Below, piece by piece: positions 1-9,034 of a stretch of 64,000 nt of DNA; the stretch's first letter is position 1, and each line of letters starts with the position of its first letter. A program made the translations under genes and the position numbers. The stretch is from Sorangium aterium. Lineage in GTDB: Bacteria > Myxococcota_A > Polyangia > Polyangiales > Polyangiaceae. Under the pieces are notes generated by a model. The model searched no databases, was not told the origin of the DNA, and saw only the letters and a program-made list of their open reading frames with translations. The stretch lies in NCBI RefSeq assembly GCF_028368935.1, contig NZ_JAQNDK010000003.1:744001-808000 (forward strand), given 5' to 3'.

Positions 1-324
1 CGCGTCGATCGGCTCGTCCTCCCACCAGCGCCCGGGGTAGTCGTACCAGTGGATGCGGACCGCCGCGTCCGGCAGGTCCCTCGGGAAGAAATCGAACTCG
101 TACGCGTCGAAGCGCGTGCTGCCGTCCGGGAACCTGCCCTCTTCGAGGCGGTAGAAGCGCCCGAGGAGCTGGTTGCCCTGCGCCTTGTTGACCGCCTGGA
201 TCTTGTACGCGTGCTCCTGCTGAAACGAGGGCTGCGTCTGCGCCCGGTAGAAGGCCGCCAGGAGGACCGTCTTGCCTGCGCCGGAGGCGCCGAACAGGGC
301 GACGTGCAGATCGAGCGGCGCCAT
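1..324 (-). CDS. P-loop NTPase, GTPase-like (3' end outside the window)
   Basis: The reading frame starts at ATG 324 and runs off the window edge after 108 codons. Close to the N-terminus it shows a Walker A loop, GASGAGKT, straight after the first strand (LHVALF). Near residue 100 it shows DYPG, which fits a G3/Walker B DxxG motif. That pairing is typical of small-GTPase-like P-loop proteins and not of ABC or AAA proteins. There is no signal peptide, so it should be cytoplasmic. It begins 2 bases after the stop of the lipoprotein gene upstream, so it is almost certainly co-transcribed with that gene and the TonB-dependent receptor. The guanine-specificity motif would lie beyond the window, so GTP rather than ATP use is an inference. 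Confidence 0.75.
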   Translation of the reverse strand, partial: MAPLDLHVALFGASGAGKTVLLAAFYRAQTQPSFQQEHAYKIQAVNKAQGNQLLGRFYRLEEGRFPDGSTRFDAYEFDFFPRDLPDAAVRIHWYDYPGRWWEDEPIDA

Positions 325-326
325 GA

Positions 327-1637
327 CTACTTCTTCTCCTTCACCTCGACTTCCACCTGCTTCACGCTCGAGCCGCCCCGGCCGTCGTGGACGACCGCCC
401 ACAGCGACACGCGCCCCGGCTTCGAGGGCGGCGTCCAGGTGGTCCCGTGGCGCTGGCCGGGGCCCGTCACCGCGTCGCTCACGAGGCGCCGCGCCCCGTC
501 GAACTCGCCCCCGTCCGTGTAGTAGTCGACCCAGATCGCCTCGCGCGCCGGCGGTCCGCCGAGCCCCGTGGCCTCCACGTCCTCGTCGGCGGCGCCCGGC
601 GGCACGATCACGTCGATGTCGTAGCTCGTGCAGTCGTCGGCGTCCGGCTCTGCCGGGCTGCATCCCTGGGCCTTCGCTTCCGGCCGGACGCACGGCTCCA
701 CGAGGGGCAGGCCGCTCTCGCCGAGCGCGACCTCCTTGTCGCCCAGCTTCAGCGTGAAGCCGTCGAGGGGCGGGTTCGTGTTGGGTCGCTGGTCCTGGAA
801 GACATACACCTGCGTGTAGCCCACGACGAAGCTGTCCGGACCGAGCACCTTCCCGTCCTCGTCGACGCACTCCAGTGGAACCGACAGGTCGTCCAGCAGC
901 GCCGCGGACGGCTCGGCGCCTGACAGCACCGCCGCCAGCGCTGCGGACAGCGCCGGGGACGGCCGCGTCTTGCCGGCGCACAAGGCGAACAGCACGTAGG
1001 CCGACGAGTACCTCGTGCCGGTCGCGGTGCGCCCTGCGTCCTTGCGCCTGAGGATGTCGTCGGGCAGCGCCCACGTGAACGAGACCGCGTTGGGCTTGCC
1101 GCTCAGCTCCGGGTCGATCTCCTGCCGCTCGAAGAGAGAGGTCGGCTCCTCCTGGCCGCCGTTGCCGCCGCCACCACCGATACCGCCGCTGCCGCCGTCG
1201 TTGGTGCCGCCGCCACCACCGTCGCCGCCGCTGCCGCCGTCGTTGGTGTCGCCACCGCCGCCGCCGTCGTTGGTGCCGCCGCCTGCTCCTCCCGGCTGCG
1301 GGCTCATCCCCGCGATGTAGGTGCCCAGCCACTGCGGGAGGCACCCGAGATGCTCATCCACCCCGACAGGCGGGTTCACGCAGCCCCCGATCCACGCGAC
1401 CTCGACCTTGCGCGGTTTGCCGTCGGCGTCGCCCAGCGCGTCGGCGTACGTCATCTGAAATGTCACGCGCTCGCCCGGCGCCGCGTACGGCTTGTCCGCC
1501 GTCACGGTCAGGACGCGGAGCGCCTCCACCTCGGACGACGGCGCCAGGTCGCTCCCTGCGCAGCAGGGGATGCCGAGGGCCAGGGTCGAGAGCGCGGCGA
1601 GCAGCGCGCGGCGAGCGGGCAGTCGGGTCCGTTTCAT
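327..1637 (-). CDS. Exported lipoprotein with TND/Gly repeat linker
   Basis: This 436-residue protein starts with a basic N-terminus, a hydrophobic stretch and a lipobox ending in GIPCC, so it is predicted to be a lipoprotein. The N-terminal part (about residues 35-115) is followed by a low-complexity linker of TNDGG and poly-Gly (about 116-165). A larger C-terminal part of about 270 residues holds several paired cysteines and ends in a strongly charged KEKK tail. Its ATG overlaps the TGA of the TonB-dependent receptor gene (TGATG), and the next gene follows after 2 bases, so the three form one translationally coupled operon. A surface or periplasmic partner of the receptor is likely by position. 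No domain family was recognised, so the molecular role is unknown. Confidence 0.8.
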   Translation of the reverse strand: MKRTRLPARRALLAALSTLALGIPCCAGSDLAPSSEVEALRVLTVTADKPYAAPGERVTFQMTYADALGDADGKPRKVEVAWIGGCVNPPVGVDEHLGCLPQWLGTYIAGMSPQPGGAGGGTNDGGGGGDTNDGGSGGDGGGGGTNDGGSGGIGGGGGNGGQEEPTSLFERQEIDPELSGKPNAVSFTWALPDDILRRKDAGRTATGTRYSSAYVLFALCAGKTRPSPALSAALAAVLSGAEPSAALLDDLSVPLECVDEDGKVLGPDSFVVGYTQVYVFQDQRPNTNPPLDGFTLKLGDKEVALGESGLPLVEPCVRPEAKAQGCSPAEPDADDCTSYDIDVIVPPGAADEDVEATGLGGPPAREAIWVDYYTDGGEFDGARRLVSDAVTGPGQRHGTTWTPPSKPGRVSLWAVVHDGRGGSSVKQVEVEVKEKK

Positions 1638-4402
1638 CAGAAGTCTCCTCGCAGCCCGAGCGTGGGCAGGAAGGGGAGCCCCGTCACGTACTCCCGCTTC
1701 GTGTAGTTGAAGTTGTAGCTGATGCCCTCCGCAGCCTGGTAGTTGTAGACGTTCTGCACGTCCAGGTAGAGCCCGAGCTGCCACCTCTTGAATCGCCACG
1801 TCTTGTCGACGCGGACGTCGAGCTGATGGAACAGCGGCATCCTCTCGCTGTAGTCGCCCCCGAGCGGGAAGGGCGAGTACTTGCCCGAGGAAGCATGGTA
1901 GATCGCGTTCACCCGGTTCGGATCACACCCCTTCTGCTCCGGATCGCAGACATAGGGTGTCTGCAGGTTGCCCGACACGAGGCGGAAGCGCGCGCCGACC
2001 TCCCAGCCCCGGCCGAGCTGCATATTCCCGAGCACGGTCAGCACGTGCGTCTGGTCCCACGGCGTGGGGTGCTCCTCCTCGCCGGGGCCGTCCGTGCGCA
2101 CCGACCGCGAGAGGGTGTAGGCCGCCCAGCCGAAGAAGCGGTCGTCCGGCTTGTACTTCAAGAGCACCTCGCCGCCCACCGCGTACCCGGTGCCGTCGTT
2201 GGCATATCCGTCCTTCTCGGCCGAGAAGACGACCTGCCGATCGAGCTGCTTGTAGAACCCGTCCAACGTCACGTCGATCTGCGGCGTGATCTCCTGCTCC
2301 ACCCCGAGGCCGTAGTGGATGGATCGGTTCGACTTGATATCCGGCGTTCCGAACGGCTCGACGCTCTCCTGGAACTGCGGCGCCTGGTAGTAGAGGCCCA
2401 CGCCGCCCTTCGCCGTCGTCCGCGGGAAGCCGCTCCGGATGTCGTAGCGCGCGTTGATCCGCGGGCTCACGTCGAGCGTGTGCGTGTCGAGCGCGTAGTC
2501 GACGCGCACCCCGGGGACGATCCGCGCGCGCGGCGAGGGGACCACCTCGAACTCGGCGTAGGCGGCCGGCCGGGAGTAGGGGCCGTCGAACGACTGGTCC
2601 TGCGCGGGGAGCGTCGAGAACGGCTGGTTCGACGGGTGGCCTGCAGGCAGCCTCGTCGGCGCGTGGAGGTTGACCGTCGCGACGCCGCTCGAGAGGTCGG
2701 TCCCGACGTTCATCGTGAGGAACCTGGCGAACCGGTGCGAGTACTCCAGCCGCAGGTCGAGCGAGGCCGTGGTGATGTTGAAGGCGAGGGGAGCGACCCC
2801 GAAATCGAAGACGTCCCTGCCGAGGGCCAGCGACCAGAGGATCCTGTCCCGGTTCCCCAGGCGGTTCTCGTAGCTGAGCTGGAAGCGCTGGAAGGCGGTG
2901 TGCAGCCCGAAGTCGCCCGTCAGCGCCGGCTCGTCCTCCGGCGGCTTGTCCAGGGTGATCTTGAAGGCGTCGTCCGATCCGTAGAAGCTCGCGCGCACGC
3001 GCTCGCTGGCGGAGGGGCGGCCCTCGAGGACGAACTGGTAGTCGTAGTAGACGGGCGCCTGCGTCACGCTGGAGCCCGCCTCCTTGAGCACGGGCCCGAG
3101 CCACGCGTCGACCCAGCTCCGCCGGCCCGCCGCGATGAACTTCCAGTCCTTGAGGTACGGGACGGGCCCCTCGAGGAGCACGCGCCCATCGATCAGATCG
3201 AGCTGGACGACGCCGTGGTACTTGCCGTCCTGCTTCGGCGAGCGGAGCCCGACGTCGACGATGCCACCCATGGCGCGGCCGTACACGGCGCTGAAATTGC
3301 CCGGGTAGAAGTCGATCTTCTCGAGCATCTCGGTCGGCACGACCGAGGAGAGGCCGCCGAAGTGGTAGATGATCGGCACCGGGGTGCGATCGATGAACGT
3401 GAGCGTGTCCTGCGGCGCGGACCCGCGCACGATGAGCAGCCCGAACCCGCTGCGCGCGACGCCGGGCAGGCTCTGCAGCGAGCGCAGCGCGTCGCCCCCG
3501 GTCCCGGGGATGCGGTCGATCTCGCGGCGCTCGAGCGTCCTCCGGGTCACCTCGCGCGGCGGGCGCTCGCCCTGCACGGTCACCTCGATGCCCTGCGCCG
3601 CGCCGTCCTTGGGCTTCGCGAGCGAGATGCGGTAGCGCACCTCGATCGCCTCGCCCTCCGCGATGTCCTCCTCGGCCGTGAACGGCTCGAACCCCGCGGC
3701 GGTGACCTCGACGCGGTACTTGCCGGGGGGGAGGTTCTTGAAGCGGAACTTGCCGCGCTGGTCGGTCTTCACGTCCTCGCGGCCGCCGTCGGGCCGGAGG
3801 AGGCTGACCGAGATGTCCGGGAGCCCCTCGCCGGTGCTCGCCGACAGGACCGTCCCGACGACGGTCTCGACGTCGGCGGGCGGGGCCGGCGCCGCCTTGT
3901 CGGCGGGCTTGGGGGTGAGCGTGAACGCGTACCGGTAGAGGATGCGCGCCGGCGCCGGCGTGCCGTCCGGGCGCCGCGCCGGCTCGAACACGAGGCCGGG
4001 CGCGGCGGCGAGCGCGGCCTCGTCGAAGCCGTGTCCGCCCGGCGTCTGGACCTCGGCCTTGGTGACGCGCCCGGTCTTGTCGATGTCGAGCTTGAGGATG
4101 ACGCTCCCCTCGACGCCGGCCTGCTGGGCTTCGACCGGATACGCCGGCGGGGCGTACGTGATCAGCTTCGGCGGGCTGACGGCGGTGGGCGGCGCCGGCT
4201 GGGCCGTGCCCGGCTGGGGGACGACGACCGCGCCGGCCCCGCCGCGAGGAACGGAGGCCCCGCCCACGTCTCCCTCGGGCGGAGGCTCGGGCGGCGGCGC
4301 GTCGGCGGGCTGCGCGCGCGCTGCGCTGGCGGTCATCGCGACCGCGAGCAGCAGCGCTTCCGAAACAGCGAGGCGCATCGCAGAGGGCGCTGTGGAAGGC
4401 AT
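1637..4402 (-). CDS. TonB-dependent receptor with N-terminal TonB-like domain
   Basis: The 921-residue product has a signal peptide (cleaved after about ASAARA) and a Pro-rich stretch. At about 75-165 is a domain like the C-terminal domain of TonB, with the typical YPVEAQQAGVEGSVILKLDI region. A carboxypeptidase-regulatory-like Ig fold follows at about 180-240 (GKFRFKNLPPGKYRVEV). Then come a receptor plug (about 280-390, with FYPGNFSAVYGRAMGGIVDV) and a 22-strand-type barrel ending in an aromatic residue (GLRGDF). It should sit in the outer membrane and import a ligand that the sequence does not reveal. The start at 4402 has GAGAG 9 bases upstream; ATG 4378, directly before the signal peptide, is an alternative. 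It heads an operon with a lipoprotein and a P-loop NTPase. A TonB-like domain on the receptor itself is unusual outside myxobacteria. Confidence 0.85.
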   Translation of the reverse strand: MPSTAPSAMRLAVSEALLLAVAMTASAARAQPADAPPPEPPPEGDVGGASVPRGGAGAVVVPQPGTAQPAPPTAVSPPKLITYAPPAYPVEAQQAGVEGSVILKLDIDKTGRVTKAEVQTPGGHGFDEAALAAAPGLVFEPARRPDGTPAPARILYRYAFTLTPKPADKAAPAPPADVETVVGTVLSASTGEGLPDISVSLLRPDGGREDVKTDQRGKFRFKNLPPGKYRVEVTAAGFEPFTAEEDIAEGEAIEVRYRISLAKPKDGAAQGIEVTVQGERPPREVTRRTLERREIDRIPGTGGDALRSLQSLPGVARSGFGLLIVRGSAPQDTLTFIDRTPVPIIYHFGGLSSVVPTEMLEKIDFYPGNFSAVYGRAMGGIVDVGLRSPKQDGKYHGVVQLDLIDGRVLLEGPVPYLKDWKFIAAGRRSWVDAWLGPVLKEAGSSVTQAPVYYDYQFVLEGRPSASERVRASFYGSDDAFKITLDKPPEDEPALTGDFGLHTAFQRFQLSYENRLGNRDRILWSLALGRDVFDFGVAPLAFNITTASLDLRLEYSHRFARFLTMNVGTDLSSGVATVNLHAPTRLPAGHPSNQPFSTLPAQDQSFDGPYSRPAAYAEFEVVPSPRARIVPGVRVDYALDTHTLDVSPRINARYDIRSGFPRTTAKGGVGLYYQAPQFQESVEPFGTPDIKSNRSIHYGLGVEQEITPQIDVTLDGFYKQLDRQVVFSAEKDGYANDGTGYAVGGEVLLKYKPDDRFFGWAAYTLSRSVRTDGPGEEEHPTPWDQTHVLTVLGNMQLGRGWEVGARFRLVSGNLQTPYVCDPEQKGCDPNRVNAIYHASSGKYSPFPLGGDYSERMPLFHQLDVRVDKTWRFKRWQLGLYLDVQNVYNYQAAEGISYNFNYTKREYVTGLPFLPTLGLRGDF

Positions 4403-4602
4403 GCGCGCGCACTCTCGCATGATGCGGACGAAGAGAGAAATATGCATCCGGGACGGGAGTGTGCTCCCGCCATGTGCGTGCATCGGCTCCACGAGGCGCC
4501 GGGGCGAGCGCGCGCCGTGATCGCCGGGCGCGCTCCGGGTAACGTGGTTCGCGGCTCAGCCACCCGTCGTTCGCAGCCAGGGCCGAGGCGCGCCGCCGGC
4601 GC

Positions 4603-6180
4603 TCAGTAGAGCGCGTCCTGGTGCTGCCAGCGCTCCGAGATCCACGCCTTCAGGTACGCGATCTCCTCCTCGTACGTCGTGAAGTCGTCGCGCCAGCTCC
4701 AGCCCTCGTAGCTCCGGTACGCCTCGCCCCACCGCGCCTCGTCCCGGCGCGCGCTCGCGTCGATGCGCGCCACGTAGCCGTCCACGATCGCCTGGATCTC
4801 GGCGTCGTCGAGCGCGCCGCGCAGGACCTCTCCGTACCGGGCGCGCAGCGGATCGCCGATCGAGGGCTCCTCCAGGAGGCGCTGGAAGAGGAGGTTCACG
4901 TTGAAGTACTCGACGCGATCCGAGGCCGGCTGGCGCTCCGTCTCCCATGTCTGGCCGAAGCTCGCGTTGAAGTCCCACGGCGCATAGCGGAAGACGCCGC
5001 CTCCGGCCGGATCGTGGTAGTGGTAGCTGTTCTTTCCGGCGGAGTCGTCGGCCACGATGAACGTGGCGAAGATCCACCAGTCCTCGTAATCACGCAGATC
5101 GATCCGCGACCCGATCTCGGCGGCGAACGTGTCCTTCTCGGACGTGGCGACGAAGCTCACGAGGTCCTCCAGGTCCGCGAACGCCTCCGGCTCACCTTCC
5201 TCCGGCGTCCCTTCTTTCTTCTCGAAGCCGTCGTGCAGCGTCTCCTTCGGCTCGTCGCGCGCGGTCAGCGCGAAGTTCGCGGCGTGGCTGACCGCCTTGT
5301 AGAGGTTGCCGTCCTGCGAATACCCGTGGTCCTCCATGAGGTAGCCGTCGACGTGATCGGCGACGGTGTAGAGCCCCACGTACTGCCCCTCGAGGTACAC
5401 AACCGCGCTGTAGGTCTTGATCTGGATGTGCTCCGGATCGAGGCGGTTCCAGAGGTCGTACGCAAGGCGCTGCCGGACATAGGAGTTGTCGTCGAACGTG
5501 CTGACGAGCACGACCTTGCGGCGATCGGTGAACCCGCCGGCCTCGTCGGGCTCGTTGAACTTGTCTTCCTTGGGGAACTTGAGGGTGAAGCTGTTCTTCG
5601 GATACGAGAGCGAGCTCTCGCCGCGGAGCTCCGCCTCGGCGGCGTACGTGTGGCCGCGGTAGACGACCGTGGCCGGCGCGTACTCCTTCGCCTCGGGGGT
5701 CGGCGAGAGGAAGAGCACCGGAAGGCCGTACTCCTCGGGATAGCGGGCCGGATCGACGACAGGCACGTTCGACGGATCGGCCCAGTCGTCGGCGACGCCG
5801 ATCTTGACGCGCCCGACCTCGGACGTCTGCGCGACGCGGATCTCGATCTCGTAGACGGCGGCCTGGTCGAGCCCGGGTGAGAACGTCACCTCGCGCGCGA
5901 CCGCGTCGTAGGTGGCGCCGTCGGGGAGCGGGCCGACCTCGATCGCGCCGTCGGGGAGCGCGAGGCCGGTCGCGCACGTCACGGGGAACGTCACGGTCTC
6001 GCCCTCGAGGAGCCAGTGCGGTCCGCCGCCCGAAGGCTCGCAGCGCGGCCCCTCGGGGCCCGACGACCCGCCGGCGGTCGCGCCCGCGTCGGCGGGCGAC
6101 TCGCCGGAGCAGCCGGCACCTTGCAAGGATCCGAGGACCAGGGCCGTCGCCAGCGGCAGGAGAGGGCGGGGGTTGCGCAT
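4603..6180 (-). CDS. CotH-family kinase lipoprotein
   Basis: The 525-residue product is predicted to be a lipoprotein (MRNPRPLLPLATAL, lipobox ending in GAGC). A short N-terminal beta domain (about 45-125) precedes a CotH domain (about 145-500). The CotH signatures are present: RGESSLSYPKNSFTLKF, the VLVSTFDDNSYVRQRLAYD segment and PWDFNASFG, which matches the acidic metal-binding motif of these atypical kinases. CotH of Bacillus is a spore-coat protein kinase. Secreted relatives in other bacteria are common, but their substrates are mostly unknown. The position outside the cytoplasm suggests phosphorylation of, or attachment to, surface proteins, which is an inference. It lies 200 bases upstream of the TonB receptor start on the same strand and could share a transcript with it. 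Confidence 0.85.
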   Translation of the reverse strand: MRNPRPLLPLATALVLGSLQGAGCSGESPADAGATAGGSSGPEGPRCEPSGGGPHWLLEGETVTFPVTCATGLALPDGAIEVGPLPDGATYDAVAREVTFSPGLDQAAVYEIEIRVAQTSEVGRVKIGVADDWADPSNVPVVDPARYPEEYGLPVLFLSPTPEAKEYAPATVVYRGHTYAAEAELRGESSLSYPKNSFTLKFPKEDKFNEPDEAGGFTDRRKVVLVSTFDDNSYVRQRLAYDLWNRLDPEHIQIKTYSAVVYLEGQYVGLYTVADHVDGYLMEDHGYSQDGNLYKAVSHAANFALTARDEPKETLHDGFEKKEGTPEEGEPEAFADLEDLVSFVATSEKDTFAAEIGSRIDLRDYEDWWIFATFIVADDSAGKNSYHYHDPAGGGVFRYAPWDFNASFGQTWETERQPASDRVEYFNVNLLFQRLLEEPSIGDPLRARYGEVLRGALDDAEIQAIVDGYVARIDASARRDEARWGEAYRSYEGWSWRDDFTTYEEEIAYLKAWISERWQHQDALY

Positions 6181-6306
6181 GGCGGCAATCCTAGCCGAGC
6201 GCGCGCGGCGCGGCCCCCCCGTCCTGGATGTGCGCCGGCATCCGCCCGCGCGCCGACACGCGCCGCTCCGTCCTCACGTCGACGCCGCGGTCGTCGAGCT
6301 CGGTCC

Positions 6307-6335
6307 TTGACACATCGCCGACTGGCTATTAAACA
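6307..6335 (+). promoter_or_regulatory. Putative promoter for the copper monooxygenase gene
   Basis: A consensus -35 box, TTGACA (6307-6312), lies in an unusually AT-rich pocket of the divergent region between the CotH gene and the monooxygenase gene. TAAACA at 6330-6335, 17 bases on, is a weak -10; TATTAA at 6327-6332 is a closer match but has a 14-base spacer. The start codon at 6413 is preceded by AGGAGG about 8 bases upstream. Confidence 0.45.
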
Positions 6336-6342
6336 AGTGTTT
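6331..6342. promoter_or_regulatory. Palindrome AAACAAGTGTTT, TetR-type operator candidate
   Basis: AAACA-AG-TGTTT is a perfect inverted repeat over the putative -10 region. Flanking TT and CAA partly extend the symmetry. AACA/TGTT dyads of this size are typical of TetR/AcrR-family operators, but no regulator gene lies next to it, so the assignment is an inference from shape and position. Confidence 0.35.
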
Positions 6343-6412
6343 CAAACTGTCGATTGATAGGAGCTCTCGCGGAGATGCGGCTCCTGAGCCGGCCGACGAC
6401 AGGAGGCGTGGG

Positions 6413-7696
6413 ATGACGAGGGGCGAAGCTGTGCGCACGGCGCGGAGCGTTGTGGTGTTCGTGCTCGGGGCGGTGGGGGCGACGGGGTGTGGGGGCGATG
6501 GGGAGGCGCCCGCGTCGCCGGGGCCGGAGGTGACGTGGTTCCGGGACATCCAGCCGCTCGTGGAGCGCTCGTGCGCCTCCTGCCACGACGGCGCGGGCGT
6601 CGGCGGGGTGGCGCTGACGGACGCGGCGACGGCGCAGCGGCTGGCCGCGCTCATGTCGCTGCGGGTGAGCGCGGGGGACATGCCGCCGCCGGTGCTGGAC
6701 CCGAGCTGCCGCAGCTACGAAGGCGCGGAGAGGATGAGCCTCAGCCAGGAGGAGCGCCTCCTCTTCGATGCGTGGGCGCGCGGCGGCGCTCCGCTCGGCG
6801 ATCCGGTCGATGCGCCGCCGCCGCGGGGCCGGGCGGACACCATCGAGGTGCCCGACGCCGCGCTCGAGATGCCCGAGGAACACGACGTCTCCCTCGACGA
6901 CGACGGCAACGAGTACTTCTGCACGATCGTCGACAACCCCTTCTCCGAGCCGGCCTGGATCACGGCGTTCGAGGCGGAGGTCGGCAATCCGGCCGTGGTG
7001 CACCACATGGCCGTGTACCGGGATCTCGGCGGCGACGCGGGCATCGGCTACGGCGTCCCGCCGGGGACGCGCGCATTCCCGTGCCGCGATCCGGTCATCG
7101 AGCTCGACTGGCAGCTGCTCCACAGCTGGGCGCCCGGCGTCGGGGTGACGCGGCTGCCGGAGGGCGCCGGGGTCCGCGTCGAGCCCGGCGAGCAGCTCGT
7201 GATGCAGATGCACTATTTCGGGCGCAGGAACTCGGACGCGCGCGACCGGTCCGGCTACCGCCTGGAGCTCTCGCGCGAGGCGCCTCGCGCCGAGGTTTAC
7301 ATGGATGTGTTCGGCCCGGTCCCCTTCACGATCCCCGCGGGCGCCGAGTCGCACACCGAGCGGAGCGCCGCGCCGAACGAGGGCCCGCCGCTGCTCGTGT
7401 ACGGCGTCATGCCGCACATGCACGTGCTCGGCCGCTCCTACCGGGCCTGGATCGAGCGCGACGGCGGGGCGAGCGAGTGCGCCGCGCGCGGCGAGTTCGA
7501 GTTCCACCACCAGGCGCTCTACATGTTCGACGAGCCGATTCGCTGGGGGTCTGGAGATCGCTTCGTCACCGAGTGCACATGGGACAACACGGTGGACAGC
7601 GAGGGGCAGTTCTCCCTCCCGCCGCAGGACGTGCCCTGGGGGGAAGGGACGAATCAGGAGATGTGCTTCATGATCGCCTATCTATCGAAGGAGTGA
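6413..7696 (+). CDS. Heme-tagged copper type II monooxygenase lipoprotein
   Basis: This 427-residue predicted lipoprotein (lipobox ending GATGC at C26) has two parts. Residues 40-130 form a short c-type cytochrome module with CASCH (C54, C57, H58) and a possible distal methionine in AGDMPPP. Residues 140-427 match the copper type II ascorbate-dependent monooxygenases (PHM/DBH family). All copper ligands of that family can be placed: VHHM (H197, H198) and QMHYF (H267) for the CuH site, and MPHMH (H335, H337) with EMC (M417) for the CuM site. It should hydroxylate an unknown substrate on the periplasmic or surface side, with the heme module as a plausible electron donor. AGGAGG about 8 bases before ATG supports the start. 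No neighbour suggests the substrate. Confidence 0.85.
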   Translation: MTRGEAVRTARSVVVFVLGAVGATGCGGDGEAPASPGPEVTWFRDIQPLVERSCASCHDGAGVGGVALTDAATAQRLAALMSLRVSAGDMPPPVLDPSCRSYEGAERMSLSQEERLLFDAWARGGAPLGDPVDAPPPRGRADTIEVPDAALEMPEEHDVSLDDDGNEYFCTIVDNPFSEPAWITAFEAEVGNPAVVHHMAVYRDLGGDAGIGYGVPPGTRAFPCRDPVIELDWQLLHSWAPGVGVTRLPEGAGVRVEPGEQLVMQMHYFGRRNSDARDRSGYRLELSREAPRAEVYMDVFGPVPFTIPAGAESHTERSAAPNEGPPLLVYGVMPHMHVLGRSYRAWIERDGGASECAARGEFEFHHQALYMFDEPIRWGSGDRFVTECTWDNTVDSEGQFSLPPQDVPWGEGTNQEMCFMIAYLSKE

Positions 7697-7748
7697 GCCC
7701 AGGCGGCGGTCGGTCGTGCGGCGGGGGGACGGGCGGTGTTCCGCAGGC

Positions 7749-9008
7749 TCATCGGCCTCCTGGCTCCTCGGTCCCTCCCGCGCCGTGCCGCGGACGGACC
7801 ACCGCCGCCCCCGGCGTTCCTCGCGCTCCGCGTTCGGCCCTGGCTGCGGCAGCGTGCACCGCGCGCCCGCGCTCCAGGAAGTCGGCGCCGAGGGCTCGCT
7901 TCATGACGTAGTAACCCCCATTGTAGAGGAGCTCTCTCTCGACAGGCGACAGCGCGAGCGGATTCGTGCTGATTTTGAAGATCGGCGCCGCTTCCGAGTT
8001 GACTTCGATCACCCTCGCCCACTTCAGCTTGTCGACCAGCTTTGCTGTATCGCCGACATCGCGCGCCTCCTGCACCGTGGAGCCGAGGGCCCAGAGCGCA
8101 CGGGCAGCGATGAAAGGAGTGTGAATCGAGTGATACCGAGCCTGGAGGACGCGAATGCCGAGCGTGAGCGTCTCCTCCGGCGCCGGCGCGCCCGTGTCGA
8201 ACAGGTGTACGGGGAAGTTGCTCAAGAGCCCGCCATCAACGATGTAGCTCGTCACCTTGTCGCGCCCCGTGAGCTGGACCGGCCTGAACACGAAGGGGAA
8301 GCTCATGCTCATCCGCATGGCGAGGGCCACCTCCAGATCGTCGGGCTCGACCCCGTAGAGCTTGGCGCTGATGTCGTCCGGGAGGACGAGCATGCGGCCC
8401 CTCGTGATGTCGGAGGCGATGAGGTGTACCCGGTACTTGCGGGCCGGGTTTCGTTCGTTCTCGCACCCGGGCATGATGAGGTCGCGGAAGGTCCTGATGC
8501 CCTTCTGGTCGAGCTTCTCCCGGAAGAGCGAGAGGAGGGCATCGCCCTTGAGCATCCCGAGCTGCGTGATGGCCCCCCAGGCCATCGCGATGGGCCTGCC
8601 CACGACCGGGATGAAGCTCGGCCCGGCTGGATCCGCGACTTTCGCGAACTCAGGGCCACCGAGGATGCTGGCGATCTCCGCGGGCGTATAGCCGGCTCCC
8701 AGGAAGGTGGCCACGAGCGCGCCTGCCGAGGTCCCTGCCAGGTACGAGATATACGTGTCCTTGTACTTCTGGGTGAGCGCCTCTGCGAGCGCAGCGACCG
8801 CGCCGACGAGCGCGACCCCTCGGAGGCCGCCGCCTTCGAGGACCAGGTTCAACCGCTTGGGAGGATACTGCTCTTCAGCGGTGTCCCCCGCCGGCTCGTC
8901 GGGCTCGCACGGCTCGTGGCGGGACAAGAGATCCCGCTCGCTCCGCTCGGGCCCTTCCGCGCATGCGACCGCGCGCGGCTCTTCCTTCTCCATGTGCTGC
9001 TCGTCCAT
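7749..9008 (-). CDS. Patatin-like phospholipase, canonical active site
   Basis: Patatin enzymes hydrolyse acyl esters with a Ser-Asp dyad. The product keeps all signatures: the oxyanion loop GGGLRG, the nucleophile elbow GTSAG (about Ser94) and the DGG Asp motif (YIVDGGLLSNFP). It has no signal peptide. The first 50 residues are charged and probably disordered. About 35 residues at the C-terminus are Ala/Arg/Gly-rich. The start at 9008 follows GGGGAGAG at good spacing. An earlier ATG at 9038 overlaps the stop of the upstream paralogue by 4 bases (ATGA) but has no clear ribosome site. The gene is the second of a tandem pair of patatin genes, so the two are probably made together. The substrate cannot be told from sequence. 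Confidence 0.85.
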   Translation of the reverse strand: MDEQHMEKEEPRAVACAEGPERSERDLLSRHEPCEPDEPAGDTAEEQYPPKRLNLVLEGGGLRGVALVGAVAALAEALTQKYKDTYISYLAGTSAGALVATFLGAGYTPAEIASILGGPEFAKVADPAGPSFIPVVGRPIAMAWGAITQLGMLKGDALLSLFREKLDQKGIRTFRDLIMPGCENERNPARKYRVHLIASDITRGRMLVLPDDISAKLYGVEPDDLEVALAMRMSMSFPFVFRPVQLTGRDKVTSYIVDGGLLSNFPVHLFDTGAPAPEETLTLGIRVLQARYHSIHTPFIAARALWALGSTVQEARDVGDTAKLVDKLKWARVIEVNSEAAPIFKISTNPLALSPVERELLYNGGYYVMKRALGADFLERGRAVHAAAARAERGARGTPGAAVVRPRHGAGGTEEPGGR

Positions 9009-9034
9009 GGGTCTCTCCCCGGGCCACGTGGTGA

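Noticed and set aside
1460-4609. Plus-strand open frame of about 1049 codons opposite the TonB receptor gene
   Set aside because: It is Arg/Ala-rich mirror sequence without domains, while the minus strand encodes a clear receptor. Long antisense frames are normal at this GC content.
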